Source: Streptomyces roseolus (GTDB lineage Bacteria; Actinomycetota; Actinomycetes; Streptomycetales; Streptomycetaceae). Taken from it: a stretch of 64,000 bases of DNA. The notes beneath the pieces are model-generated. The model ran no database searches, was not told the origin of the DNA, and saw only the letters and a list, made by a program, of their open reading frames with translations. The stretch's first letter is position 1, and every line of letters starts with the position of its first letter. Position numbers and translations under genes: made by a program. This document shows, one piece after another, positions 52,084 through 61,802 of this stretch. The stretch covers positions 116,848-180,847 of the forward strand of contig NZ_BMTV01000014.1 in assembly GCF_014649855.1 (NCBI RefSeq). The letters are read 5' to 3'.

Positions 52084-54768
52084 GTGCGGACCGAGTTCGT
52101 CGACCGTGTGGAGCACATGGCCGAGCTGCGCGCGCTGGCGGAGGGGCTCTCCGCGGGGCGTGGCGGGGCGGTCGTCCTGGACAGCGTCGCCGGGATGGGC
52201 AAGTCGTCCCTGCTCGACGCGTTCGCGCGGCTGTCGGAAACGGACCCTGGTCTCGAGGCCCTGAGGGTGGTGGGCACCCGCTGCCATCCGGGCATCGGCC
52301 CCGGACTCGTATACGGCCCTGTCGTGGACCTCATGCTCCCGCTGGTCCAGACCGTGAGGCAGCCGGGACCGCTGCGACAGTTCCTGGGTCTGACGCGCCG
52401 CGGCCTGGTGAAGTCCGCGCCCGAGCTGCTGTCGACGATGGTGCCCGGCCTCGGCGCTGCCTTCACCATCGGGCAGGAGGTCACGCGGGCGTCGCTGGCC
52501 ACGGGCTCGATGCCGTTCGACAGCCTGCAGCCCTTCCAGCAGGGAGTGGCGCTGCAGATCACCGAGGCTGTTCTCGACCTCGCCCGTTCGGGTGGCCCGG
52601 TGATGCTGACCATCGACGACGTCCAGCACATGGATCCCAGCAGCATGCTGGTGATCGACCGGCTCCTGCGCCACCTCGCGGACGCCCCGGTCGGGCTCGT
52701 GCTCAGTCACACGACCGACGGGGCGCAGGGCGGCGGCCACGCGGCCATGGTCGAGGAGATGCTCCAGCGCTGGGCGGACGACGGCGTGCTGACCCGGCGC
52801 AGGCTCGGCGGCCTGCCCGCCGACGCCATCCACGAGCTCGTGCGGAGCACCCACCCCACGGCGCCACCCTCCTTCTCCGAGAAGCTCGCCCGGCTGACGG
52901 AGGGGCATGCCATCTTCGTACGCCTGTGCCTGGACGAGTGGCGTCAGGACGCCGGGGACGAGATAGAGCTGCCGCCGAGCCTGTCGCGGGTCGTCGAGGC
53001 ACGCATGCGGATCCTCTCGGACGCGGACCGCGAACTCCTCGCCGTGGCCGCGACCCAGGGCAGCGTCTTCCTCTCGCGGGTCGTCGCGAGCGTCCTGGAC
53101 GCCCGCGACAGCGACGTGATGGAACGGCTGCGCCGTATCGCCGGCACGGGCCTCATCGAGCTGACCGCCCCACCGGCATGGGCGGCGGCCGAAGCGGCGG
53201 ACTGCTACCGGTTCCAGCACGGCGCGCTGTGGCGGGTCGTCTACGAGACGCAGAGCCCCGGACAGTCACGGACACGGCACGCCGCGGTCGCCCGCGCCCT
53301 CACGGCGGAGCACCCGGACGGCACCACCCCACCGCTGCCACTGCTCCTCGAGATCGCCGGCCACCTCCGACGCGGCGGACCGGGCTGCCTCGCCGCGTCC
53401 GCGGAAGCCCACTACACCCTGGCCAAGTCGGCGGCCACCGAGGGACTGTCGTTCGCGGAGGCGGAACAGCACTGCGAGGAAGCCATCCGCGCGACCCGGA
53501 AACTGCCCCCGGGCGATCCCACGCGCGACCGCATGCTGATCCAGGCCACCGAGCTGCTGCTCTCCCTCACGGAGGTGAGATGGCGGGGCAACAGCGTGTC
53601 GGCGGGTGGTCCGGACATCGACGCCCTGGCGGCCGAGGCGGAGGCCGCCGCCGCACGGTGCGCGGCACCCGGACTCCGCATCCGCACCGCACTCCTGCGC
53701 GGCAAGACCCTGCTGGCGACCGAGGGACTCGTGCCCTCGCTGGCCAAGCTGAGGGAGGCCGTCGATCTGGCCGAGGAGCACGGGGACCCCGTCGCCCTGT
53801 TCGTCGCCAGGGTCGAGTACGGCCGCCAGGTGTCCAAGCGCCGGCTCTCCGACGGACTCGCCCAGCTCCAGGAGGCCGAGCGCCTGTATGCCACCGACCC
53901 GCGACTCGGCGACCGGGACGACCCCGTCCTCCAGCACGCCCGGAACCTGGGCGAGATGCAGCTCGGCGTCTCGCTCTTCGACAGCGGACACCTCGGCGAG
54001 GCCCTGGAGCGGCTGCGCCGCTGTACGGAACGCCTGGCCGGCGAGTCCCTTCAGGCCGAGCGGCCCATAGCGCTCAACTACCTCGCCCAGGTGTACACGG
54101 CCCTCGGGGAGGAGGCGGAGGCCGAGGAGGTCCTCCGTACCGCCCTGGACCTCGAGGCCGAGCGGGGCGGGGACAGCGGTTGGCACGCCTACAACACCGC
54201 CCTCCTCGCGCACCTGCTCGTCCGGCGCCCCTCCCGCAGCGCGGAGGGCATCCGCCTGATGGAGAGCGCCTGGGCCGAGACCGAGCGGACCTGGCTGGCC
54301 AACCTGGTCCCGATCGTCCGGAACCTGTACGCCCAGACGTTGCTGGACGCTGCCGTGCCGCCTGCCGACGCCCGGGAGCGCGCGGCCCGACTGGTCGTGG
54401 ACACCATCCTGGAGACCCGGCGCAGCGGCATGGTGCGCAGCGAGATCGCCGCGCTCGCGCTCCGCAGCCGCGTCCTGCTGGAGCAGGGCGACCGGGAAGA
54501 GGCCGAGGTTTGCGTACGGGACGCCCTTCGCGTGCTCAACGAGGTCGGGGACATGCCGGCCCTGCGCACCGAGGAGGTGCTCCACCAGGGGGCCGTCGTG
54601 CTTCGGGCCACGGGGAACCACGCCGAGGCGGACGCACTGCTGGCGCGAGCCCGGGCCGTGATCCTCCGCAAGGCGGAGGGCATCGCGGACGCTCGCCTCA
54701 AGGAGGGGTTCCTCCGGAACGTCCCCCTGAACCAGGCCGTCCTCGGCGCCGTACGGAACGTCCGGTGA
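52084..54768 (+). CDS. Large AAA/STAND-type ATPase with TPR-like C-terminal half, no DNA-binding domain
   Basis: 894 residues from GTG 52084 with GGGGGAG upstream. Starts like the AAA_16 domain of LuxR/MalT-family regulators: EFVDRVEHMAELRALAEGLS, Walker A VAGMGKSSLLDAF, Walker B VMLTIDDVQHMDPSS, sensor-type HLADAPVGLVLSHTTDG. From about residue 420 there are TPR-like helical pairs (LHYTLAKSAATEGLSFAEAE-type, SLAKLREAVDLAEEHGDPVA, IALNYLAQVYTALGEEAEAE). Usual relatives end with a LuxR HTH; here the protein ends ILRKAEGIADARLKEGF without one. It may act as a signal-transducing ATPase or scaffold rather than an activator. Confidence 0.85.
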   Translation: MRTEFVDRVEHMAELRALAEGLSAGRGGAVVLDSVAGMGKSSLLDAFARLSETDPGLEALRVVGTRCHPGIGPGLVYGPVVDLMLPLVQTVRQPGPLRQFLGLTRRGLVKSAPELLSTMVPGLGAAFTIGQEVTRASLATGSMPFDSLQPFQQGVALQITEAVLDLARSGGPVMLTIDDVQHMDPSSMLVIDRLLRHLADAPVGLVLSHTTDGAQGGGHAAMVEEMLQRWADDGVLTRRRLGGLPADAIHELVRSTHPTAPPSFSEKLARLTEGHAIFVRLCLDEWRQDAGDEIELPPSLSRVVEARMRILSDADRELLAVAATQGSVFLSRVVASVLDARDSDVMERLRRIAGTGLIELTAPPAWAAAEAADCYRFQHGALWRVVYETQSPGQSRTRHAAVARALTAEHPDGTTPPLPLLLEIAGHLRRGGPGCLAASAEAHYTLAKSAATEGLSFAEAEQHCEEAIRATRKLPPGDPTRDRMLIQATELLLSLTEVRWRGNSVSAGGPDIDALAAEAEAAAARCAAPGLRIRTALLRGKTLLATEGLVPSLAKLREAVDLAEEHGDPVALFVARVEYGRQVSKRRLSDGLAQLQEAERLYATDPRLGDRDDPVLQHARNLGEMQLGVSLFDSGHLGEALERLRRCTERLAGESLQAERPIALNYLAQVYTALGEEAEAEEVLRTALDLEAERGGDSGWHAYNTALLAHLLVRRPSRSAEGIRLMESAWAETERTWLANLVPIVRNLYAQTLLDAAVPPADARERAARLVVDTILETRRSGMVRSEIAALALRSRVLLEQGDREEAEVCVRDALRVLNEVGDMPALRTEEVLHQGAVVLRATGNHAEADALLARARAVILRKAEGIADARLKEGFLRNVPLNQAVLGAVRNVR

Positions 54769-54823
54769 AGGCCCGGACCTGGAGAGTGTCGGCCCAGGAC
54801 CGCTGTGTGAGACTGGTGCGGCC

Positions 54824-55201
54824 ATGCTGACCATCACCAAGGAGTTCCACTTCTCCGCGAGCCACGTGCTCGACCGGCTCCCCGCATGGCACCAGTGCGC
54901 CCGGATGCATGGGCACAATTACATCGTGGTCCTGGAGCTGTCCGCGCCGCGAGAAGCGCTCACCGAGGCGGGGTTCGTCCGTGACTACCGCGAGCTCGAT
55001 GCGTTCAAGAAATGGATGGACGACACCCTCGACCACCGGCATCTGAATGAGGCGATGGGGGGGGGGGATGTCTCTCCCTCGGCTGAGAATCTCGCCGTGT
55101 GGATCTTCGACCTCTGGCACGAACGCCTGCCGGAACTCACCGCGGTCCAGATCTCGGAGACCCCCAAGACCTGGGCGACCTACCGGCCGACGGCTCGGTG
55201 A
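54824..55201 (+). CDS. 6-pyruvoyl-tetrahydropterin synthase / QueD family enzyme
   Basis: 125 residues. Zinc ligands and active site follow the family: FHFSASHVL (His), CARMHGHNYIV (active Cys, His, His), FVRDYRELDAFKKWMDD, TLDHRHLNEAMG and SPSAENLAVWIFDLW. It would make 6-carboxy-tetrahydropterin (queuosine/deazapurine route) or a related pterin. Full length; a G8 run at 55059-55066 reads in frame. It starts 55 bases after the ATPase gene on the same strand and might share its transcript. No other queC/queE genes are near. Confidence 0.9.
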   Translation: MLTITKEFHFSASHVLDRLPAWHQCARMHGHNYIVVLELSAPREALTEAGFVRDYRELDAFKKWMDDTLDHRHLNEAMGGGDVSPSAENLAVWIFDLWHERLPELTAVQISETPKTWATYRPTAR

Positions 55202-55396
55202 ACCGAAGAGAACCCGGGCAGGTGTGAGGATCTCGTTCCACCGGTGAAGGGGATCGTCATCACGGCGCCCGGCGCGCCTTTCGCCCCACCACATGCGGGG
55301 GCGCTGAGGTGTCGTCTGCTGAGCTGCCAACTGTGGACAGTGGGGATTCCCCTTTGCGTGTGATGAGGGCTTGACGGGATTCTCAGCGTCCAGCCC

Positions 55397-56206
55397 ATGT
55401 CCTCCCCGGAGGATCACGCCTACGCTGAGCCTGCTGCGTCCGAAGGGTCCGTACCCGTTCAGGCCTTCAGGCTCCGTCCGCGTGAAGGGAACGCCTTGCC
55501 CACTTCCCCTACCGAGAAGGGCCGGTGCCGACTCTGCGGCGGTTCCATACGGATCGATCGGCGCACCGGGAAGGTCCTCGCCCACCCTCGCGCCGACCGG
55601 CGAGCCGGCCAATGCCCGGAGTCGGCTAAGCAGCGCTATCGGCCTGGAGCGCCCCAGACGCCCCTCTACGTGCTCTCCGCCACCGGCACCTCGCCCGCAG
55701 TGGCACGTCGGCCGCGAAGCACGATCCGGGAAGTGCCTGTGCCGCGCCCCTCGTGGATCCCGCTGTGGGGCGACGTCGAAGCCCCCGTCGTCACCCTTCC
55801 CGCCAAAGGGCGTACCGGCTACTGGATCCCCGAGCACGGCTGGCAGAAGCACGAGCGGTTCGTGCACGACCATGTACACGGCGGAGCCAGGCCGGAGTGG
55901 GAGCGGAGCACCGACTCCTGGGCCGTGGCCACGGACCACTTCATCGAACTCGCCGGGACTCTCGTACAGCGACACGGTCGCATCCTGCTCGGTAGAGAGT
56001 TCAACAGCTCCGAGCAGTGCAACCCCCGCTGTAGGAGCGCACGGGGTTACGTCTGCACGTGTTCATGCCGTGCGCGCAACCATGGGGGCGGTGGCTGGAT
56101 GCGCGGTTGGCGTGTCGCGGACGACACCACACTGATCGTCGACGGACGCTCGTGGAGCTGGACCATGCTGGAGAAGATCTCGCCAGGGGCATCGCGCCCT
56201 CGGTAG
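55397..56206 (+). CDS. Cys-rich hypothetical protein
   Basis: 269 residues from ATG 55397. N-terminal zinc-ribbon-like CRLCGGSIRID then CPESAKQRY; middle WIPLWGDVEAPVVTLPAKGR, TGYWIPEHGWQKHERFVHDH; C-terminal Cys cluster CNPRCRSARGYVCTCSC followed by GWRVADDTTLIVDGRSWSW. The second cluster (five Cys in 17 residues) is typical of a metal-binding knuckle. Proteins like this are found on actinobacterial mobile elements; no function known. Confidence 0.7.
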   Translation: MSSPEDHAYAEPAASEGSVPVQAFRLRPREGNALPTSPTEKGRCRLCGGSIRIDRRTGKVLAHPRADRRAGQCPESAKQRYRPGAPQTPLYVLSATGTSPAVARRPRSTIREVPVPRPSWIPLWGDVEAPVVTLPAKGRTGYWIPEHGWQKHERFVHDHVHGGARPEWERSTDSWAVATDHFIELAGTLVQRHGRILLGREFNSSEQCNPRCRSARGYVCTCSCRARNHGGGGWMRGWRVADDTTLIVDGRSWSWTMLEKISPGASRPR

Positions 56207-56251
56207 ATCACTTGACGGACGCCCTTGCCACCGCCTCGTACCCACGCTTCC

Positions 56252-56440
56252 TCAGCCCTCGGCGAGCAACTCCCGGGCCGCGTAGTAGGCGTGAAGCGCG
56301 GCTTCGCTGCCGGAGCCCAGGGCGGTCATGATCCGTTGGAAGCGGGCGGAGCGGAGGTCGCCGGCCACGATGACGCGGGGGTGCTGGCCGATGGGAGGGC
56401 AGTAGCCGTCCGGGCCGTGGGTCAGGTCGCCGGGCGGGGC
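56252..56440 (-). pseudogene. Thioredoxin-reductase-like FAD oxidoreductase, C-terminal remnant
   Basis: Minus strand reads VIVAGDLRSARFQRIMTALG then SGSEAALHAYYAARELLAEG and stop. This is the conserved last segment (FAD-contacting GD and helix) of thioredoxin reductase/AhpF-type flavoproteins. Everything upstream is missing; the remnant is cut where the large NTPase ORF begins on the other strand. Confidence 0.75.
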
Positions 56441-56445
56441 GGTCG

Positions 56446-59400
56446 GTGGAGGCCCGAAGGCTGGAGGACCACCGTCAGGCCGGCGGCACCGAGGCGCTGC
56501 TCGCCAAACAGCACCTGGAGGGCTACGACGACGGTCGCGCCTCGGCAGGCTCCGGACACCAGGTCGGCGCCCCGTGGGAGCCCGGCTCCGAACTCGACCA
56601 GGCCGTCGAAACCCACCTGCGGGCCTTCTGCCGCGAGCCGGGCCGGCCCGGACCGCGACAGGGAAGCGGCCGGCCCGGAACGGGCGCCGCCGGCGGCGGA
56701 GGCGGACCCGTGGAGCCGCTCGCCGAGCGGATGCGCTCGACGCTCGTGTACGCGGCGGCCCGTGGGCTGCCCCTCGGGCAGCTGATCCGCCACCCGCTGT
56801 CGCTGCGCATGCTGTTCGACGTGTACGCCCCGGGCGGGCCACGCGACAAGGACATCGACGTCACCGACCTCTTCCTGGAGTACTGGGACGCCCGCGTGGT
56901 GGAGGACGTCCGGCACGCCGTCGGCGAGGAACCGGCCGGCGAGCAGGCGCGATGGGACCTGTCCAAGGAAGTACGGGTATTGGGGCTCGCCGTGCTGCGC
57001 GCCGGAAAACCCGAGCTGGAACGCAAGGACGCGACGGCCGTCCTCATGGCGCACGCGGGCCTCAAGCGGGGCCGGGCCGCGCAGGCGGTCGCCGTACTGC
57101 TGAACCGAGGTGTCCTGCGCGTCGGGGAGGGCGACCGCATCGCTTTCCACCACCAGGCGTTCGCGGAGCACGCGGCGGGCCAGGCCCTGAGCCGCGCACC
57201 CGGCGGTGTCGCGGCGGTGACGCGCCGCGTCATGGCGCACCCCGACGACCTGCTGCTCGCCGAAGCCGCGCGGCACGCCTTCCACATCGCGGACCGCGAC
57301 GGCACGACGGACTTGTCTTCCGTGCTGGAGGAGCTGATGCGGCATCGGCACGCTGCCACCCGGCTCACCGCACTGCGCATCCACGCCGGACTGCGCCACC
57401 CGTCCGTGACGGCGGTGTCCACGGCCGTCGAGACGCTGGGGAACGCCGACCCCTGGCAGACCTCGTCGTACATGACGGTGCTCTCCGGCACGAGCAACCC
57501 CGGACCGGCGGCCTGGCCGCACACCCTGCGCGCCATCTGGGCCAGGGAGAACCGTCAGGACCGCCGCCGGGTCCTGATCGCCGTCACCCACCTGGCGTAC
57601 CAGCAGCCCGCCGAGGCCGCCTCCTTCCTCGCCGGCCTCGGTCTGCTCGGCTTCGACGAGCAGGAGGCCTTGGGCTGTCTTCCGGTCGGTCCGGACCTGA
57701 CCCTCTTCCTCCTGGGGCTTCACGCGGCCGAGCCCGGCAGGTGCGCGACCGCCCTCACCAGACTGCTGGACGCCGCGGTCTCCTTCCGCGACAAGCCGGT
57801 CCTGACGCACACCCTGGCCGCGCTGCCCCACCTCGCCGCCGAGGACCCCGTCCGGTACGACGGGCACATCGCCCGGCTGCCCGGGCTCCTCGACGGGCTG
57901 AAGGGGAGGGAGTGGCAGGCGAGTCTCGACAAGCTCGTCCCCGTGGCGGCCCCGGCCTGGGCGGCGCCCCTGCGGACGGCGACGGTCCCGCGGCTCGAGG
58001 AGCTCGTCGGAGCCGTGGCGGAGGAGCTGGCGGCCGGCGCCCTCGGCCCGTCTGTCGCCCTGCGCCTGCGGGGCCTGGCCGAGGCCCTCGCCGACCGTCC
58101 CTCCCGGCCGGTCGCCCGCTTCCTGGACCTCCTCGCCGGCGCCGCCACCACGCCCGAGTCGGCCGAGTACCTCGCCAAGTACCTGCTGGCGCCCCTGCTG
58201 TCCCGGGAAACGGCCCGGCCCGGCGCCGCCGCGTCCCGCGACTGGTGCCGCGCGCATCTGACGGTCACGGAGACGGTGGACGTGGAGCGAGGCGCCCCGG
58301 GAGCGATCGCCAAGGCCCTCGACGCGGACAAGGTACCGCTGCCCGCCGAGACCGTCGCTGCCTGTCTGTGGCGGCCACGGAACCCGGCGGGCGTCTCCGA
58401 CGACGACCTGCGGCACTGGCTGCGGGAGCCCTGGCCCCCGTCGCTCACGGTGGCGGCCGCGGCGGGGGGACACCCCGTCGCCGTACGCGCCCTCGCCCTG
58501 CACGTCGACACGGCACCGCCCGAGAGCGACGCACACGCGGTACGGCTCCGCGAGGCCCTCGGCCGCCGGTCCGCCGATCACCCCGACCGGCTTCTCGACC
58601 CGCTGTGGAAGGACGCCACCGGCAGCGGCGACCTCAGCGGCCTGAAGCGGCTGGCTCTGCTCGGCCCCGAGATGCTGACCCGCGCCCTGGAAGACGCGGG
58701 CCACCGGAAGACGCTGACCGCGATCGGCAGGGCCCTCCAAGAGGCGCCCGCGGGCTTCAAGGCGATCGGGCTCAGGCTGGAGATGAGGGCGGTCACCCAA
58801 GGCGGCCTCCGCCCGGTGACCGTGGACGAGTCGCTCGCCTGGCTGACCGCGACCCGCGACGGAGAGGTCCACAAGGCGGTGCTGAAGGGCGTCGGTGGTC
58901 AGCTGCGCCAGCAGGCGTCTCTGTGGCGCGATCAGAATCCGTCGCCCCGGCTGGATCCGGTCCTGCGGGTCGTGGAGGAGCGGGGCCGGGAAGTACGGCA
59001 GGCGGCCGGTCCGCCGTACGACCACCACGCCCGCCAGTTCATGCTGGCGGCCAACGAGGCGTATCTGCTCAGGATCGCCCTGCGCGCGCACTTCGACGAC
59101 CTCACGACCGGGCCGGTGGACGACATCCTCGCGCCCCTGGAGGAGCTGGTCTTCGCCGAGCTGCCCGTGCACCTGCCGCCGGGTGACGGTGAGATCGCGC
59201 TCCCCGCGTGGCGCCGCCGCTTCGAACACCTTCCGCACCTGTGCCGCCGCCTCGCCGCCGCGGGCCATCGCGACGCCGCCCGCGCCCTGCTGGACCGCGT
59301 CCTCGACTTCACCAACCAGGTCCACCCCTCGGGCAAGGGCAGCTGGCGACAGCGGCTGGCCGACGACTGGCGGTCCTACCTGCGGGTGGTGAGTCTGGAG

Positions 59401-59640
59401 GACCGGGACCGGCTGACCGCCACGATCCTCGACCTCGCCCGGCGGGACATCTTCTTCGCACGGCAACTGGTGGAAGTGGCGGCCCAGTGCCTCGGCGACA
59501 TCTCCCCCGAGCTGTACGCCCTGATGCGCGACGAGACGACCCCGCCGGCCCTCATGCCCGCCTTGCGCGGCACGGCGTCGTGGGCGGGCCGGGCGGGACA
59601 CGGCGGCCAATGGGCGGAGGTCTTCGCAGAGGTGCGGTGA
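56446..59640 (+). CDS. Large NTPase-family protein lacking its P-loop domain (5'-truncated)
   Basis: 1,064-residue frame. The first 90 residues (to about 56700) include Gly/Pro/Arg-rich low complexity and look like fused foreign sequence. From PLAERMRSTLVYAAARGLPL on, the protein is a long helical array: LIRHPLSLRMLFDVYAPG, DVTDLFLEYWDARVVEDVR, AVAVLLNRGVLRVGEGDRIA, FHHQAFAEHAAGQALSR, then HEAT-like helices to the end. The phrase HPLSLRMLFDVYAP is what follows the ATPase core in actinobacterial NACHT/STAND-like proteins, so the ATPase itself has been lost. Intact relatives are often defence-associated. No frameshift in the remaining 980 residues. Confidence 0.7.
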   Translation: MEARRLEDHRQAGGTEALLAKQHLEGYDDGRASAGSGHQVGAPWEPGSELDQAVETHLRAFCREPGRPGPRQGSGRPGTGAAGGGGGPVEPLAERMRSTLVYAAARGLPLGQLIRHPLSLRMLFDVYAPGGPRDKDIDVTDLFLEYWDARVVEDVRHAVGEEPAGEQARWDLSKEVRVLGLAVLRAGKPELERKDATAVLMAHAGLKRGRAAQAVAVLLNRGVLRVGEGDRIAFHHQAFAEHAAGQALSRAPGGVAAVTRRVMAHPDDLLLAEAARHAFHIADRDGTTDLSSVLEELMRHRHAATRLTALRIHAGLRHPSVTAVSTAVETLGNADPWQTSSYMTVLSGTSNPGPAAWPHTLRAIWARENRQDRRRVLIAVTHLAYQQPAEAASFLAGLGLLGFDEQEALGCLPVGPDLTLFLLGLHAAEPGRCATALTRLLDAAVSFRDKPVLTHTLAALPHLAAEDPVRYDGHIARLPGLLDGLKGREWQASLDKLVPVAAPAWAAPLRTATVPRLEELVGAVAEELAAGALGPSVALRLRGLAEALADRPSRPVARFLDLLAGAATTPESAEYLAKYLLAPLLSRETARPGAAASRDWCRAHLTVTETVDVERGAPGAIAKALDADKVPLPAETVAACLWRPRNPAGVSDDDLRHWLREPWPPSLTVAAAAGGHPVAVRALALHVDTAPPESDAHAVRLREALGRRSADHPDRLLDPLWKDATGSGDLSGLKRLALLGPEMLTRALEDAGHRKTLTAIGRALQEAPAGFKAIGLRLEMRAVTQGGLRPVTVDESLAWLTATRDGEVHKAVLKGVGGQLRQQASLWRDQNPSPRLDPVLRVVEERGREVRQAAGPPYDHHARQFMLAANEAYLLRIALRAHFDDLTTGPVDDILAPLEELVFAELPVHLPPGDGEIALPAWRRRFEHLPHLCRRLAAAGHRDAARALLDRVLDFTNQVHPSGKGSWRQRLADDWRSYLRVVSLEDRDRLTATILDLARRDIFFARQLVEVAAQCLGDISPELYALMRDETTPPALMPALRGTASWAGRAGHGGQWAEVFAEVR

Positions 59641-59731
59641 GGTGTCGCGGCAAGGACGGCGGGAGACGGAGGGGCGGTCGCCACGGGCCGGGTCTGGCCC
59701 GTGCGGGCTGGGCCACCCGTACGAGCGCCTG

Positions 59732-60058
59732 TCAGAGGATGCCCTTCCACTGCCAGGGGCGGTTTCCGCGGCGGCCCGGGAGACAGTCCACGCGGCACTT
59801 GGGCCTGTGAGGCCCACTCGGGATGTGTGGCGGCGTGCCGGGCGGCGGACGAGACCATCCGCAGCTCGCGGGTCCCGGCGCGGAGACGGTAGGGGCGTCG
59901 GCGACGTCGCGGCCGTAGGTGTCGCAGAAGCGGCGGTACTCCGCGGGGGAGACCGCGCCCGTCGTCCGGCAGCCGACCGCCGTCGAGACGAGGACCCAGC
60001 CGGCCGGGCCCAGCGGTTCATGTCCCGTGCGGCGTCCGGTGAGGTCAAGGAGTGCCAA
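59732..60058 (-). pseudogene. Phosphotransferase (APH-type), C-terminal remnant with frameshift
   Basis: Minus strand: LGPAGWVLVSTAVGCRTTGA, VSPAEYRRFCDTYGRDVADA, then in another frame RELRMVSSAARHAATHPEWA-like and back to RVDCLPGRRGNRPWQWKGI and stop. This is the C-terminus of aminoglycoside-phosphotransferase-like enzymes common in Streptomyces (ending GRRGPRPWQW). The catalytic loop is missing. Confidence 0.65.
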
Positions 60059-60546
60059 GGCCTGGCGAGAGCGTCAGGTCTTGGCGGCGGGTGTCTTCCC
60101 GAGGCGTTGAAGCAGATGCTCCTGGCGGCGCTGGACATCACCGAGGCCGTCATCGCCCGGAGCCTGGACAGAGCGCCAACCAGACTTGCTCACCGTCTCG
60201 TTGAAGCGGAGAGGCGGCCGCCCGGGCGAGACGACCAGTGTCATGGCGAAACCCCGGTCGTCGGCCGTACGAAGCGTCCGACCGCTCCTACGACTGCCAC
60301 GGTGCGACGGAAGGCGATATCGGCTGGATGACCAGCGGGCGCGGTCACAACTGGCCAGCCGACAGGAAGCCCGCTCGGGTGGCACAGACCCCTGTCGGCC
60401 CGTCAGAGCTGCGCCCGGTCGGCGGGTCTCGTACGGTCACGGTGGGGCCGGCGTACAGGACGGCCGCCCCACCGGATGGTGCCGGTCTCCGAATTCCCCG
60501 AGCGGGGCCGGCACCCTGGACCGGATCTGCCACTTCCCACGGGCTC
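60059..60546. other. Region without a supported gene
   Basis: About 490 bases between two remnants. Weak protein-like segments appear in both strands but no frame is convincing. GTACGGTCACGGTG near 60430 also occurs near 30750, a short dispersed match. Confidence 0.35.
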
Positions 60547-60696
60547 GGCCGGAAGGCGCTGGACGACGGACGTGACGTAGGCGTGGGCGATGCCGACGGA
60601 TATGCCGAAGTCGGCGGCGATCTGCGCGAGCGTGTGGTGGGGGCGCAGGCAGACCAGGCCTACGAGGGCACGCTGGTGAGGCGGGAACTTGCAGCC
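60547..60696 (-). mobile_element. IS5-type transposase N-terminal remnant
   Basis: Minus strand reads KFPPHQRALVGLVCLRPHHT, LAQIAADFGISVGIAHAYVT, SVVQRLPAEP, the helix-turn-helix found before the DDE domain in IS5-type transposases. About 50 codons remain. Confidence 0.7.
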
Positions 60697-60747
60697 TCGG
60701 CCACTCCCAGGGGGACGAGCATGGATACCCCACCACTCTGAAAGAGC

Positions 60748-61800
60748 TCAGTGTCGTGATCCGCCGTCGGCCGTGAGGTACTCCATGACCACCTGGTGGG
60801 CCCGCCACCCGTCCGGGAACTTCGGTGGTACGTCGAGGTAGACAGGGCTGCTGCGCGGGTGCCGGTCCAGGAGGTCGGTGATGCCGGCGCGGGCTACCAC
60901 GATGCAGGCGAAACGGTGGTGGGAGAGCAGGACGCAGAGGCGGCCGGTCTCCATGTGGAAGTCGGAGGCGTCCTGGCGGCCGGAGAGGGGGTGCCAGACG
61001 AGGGTGACGTCGAACTCGCGGCCCTGGAGGCGGTTGGCGGTGTCGACTGTGATGCCGGTGAGGACCCGCTTCTTCAGGAGCGTGCGTACCGCGTCCGCCT
61101 GGACCGTGCGGGCGGCGCCGATCGCGATGCGGGACTCGGTCAGCGGTTCGCCGTTGACCTGGGCTCCTCGCTCCAGCAGCCGGGCCGCGGTTTCCGTCAG
61201 GGCTTCGGCCACCTCGGGGTCGTCGTCGAGGGTGTGCCGGGCGGAAAGCTCCAGCAGGCCCCAGCCCGTCTCGGCCGCGCGGGCGAGGACGGTGTCCGGC
61301 TGCGTCGTGCGGTGGGGCGCGGTGCGGTAGCCGAGGACGCGGTCTGCCGCTTTCGTGCCGGAGACGAAGGAGGAGAACGGGTAGAAGGCCTTCTGCACGA
61401 GGGGGCCGCCCTCTCCGGCAGCCGCCAGGAGACGGGGAGTTCGTGGCGGAGCATCCGATCGCGGTTGTGTGCCAGGGTCACGTCGACCGCGTTGCGGAGC
61501 GGGTCCCAGGTCAGGCCGTGCCAGCGGTCGGTGTCCACGGTGGCGAAGGGGTCGAGCTGGCCCGGGTCACCGACGAACAGCACCTGGGAGTCCTCCTCGG
61601 AGAACAGGGGCGCCGTCGCGAGGAGTGCGTCCGATCGCATCTGATGGGCCTCGTCCACGATGGCCTTGCGCCACGGAGCGCACTTGTCGGACTTGACGTA
61701 CGACCACTTCTTGGCGGTGGAGACGACGATCGGCAGGTCGCGGAGGGCGGGGGCCTCGTTGCTGCCGCGCACCTGCGGGTGCCGGGTCACGCGCTCGGGC
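60748..61800 (-). pseudogene. Superfamily I helicase/AAA ATPase (C-terminal half) with frameshift
   Basis: Minus strand from about 61800: RDLPIVVSTAKKWSYVKSDK, KAIVDEAHQMRSDALLATAP (DEAH-like Walker B), VLFVGDPGQLDPFATVDTDR (motif III). After a frame change near 61412: QKAFYPFSSFVSGTKAADRV, GITVDTANRLQGREFDVTLV (motif V), LSHHRFACIVVARAGITDLL (motif VI), ending YLTADGGSRH at 60748. The Walker A half is missing: upstream of 61800 the sequence switches to a different gene on the opposite strand. Such helicases sit in actinobacterial defence and mobile regions. Confidence 0.75.
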
Positions 61801-61802
61801 AG

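Noticed and set aside
56422..60153. 1,243-codon minus-strand frame opposite the NTPase body
   Set aside because: Low-complexity Gly/Val/Arg composition and no domain; the plus strand is protein-like with helical repeats.
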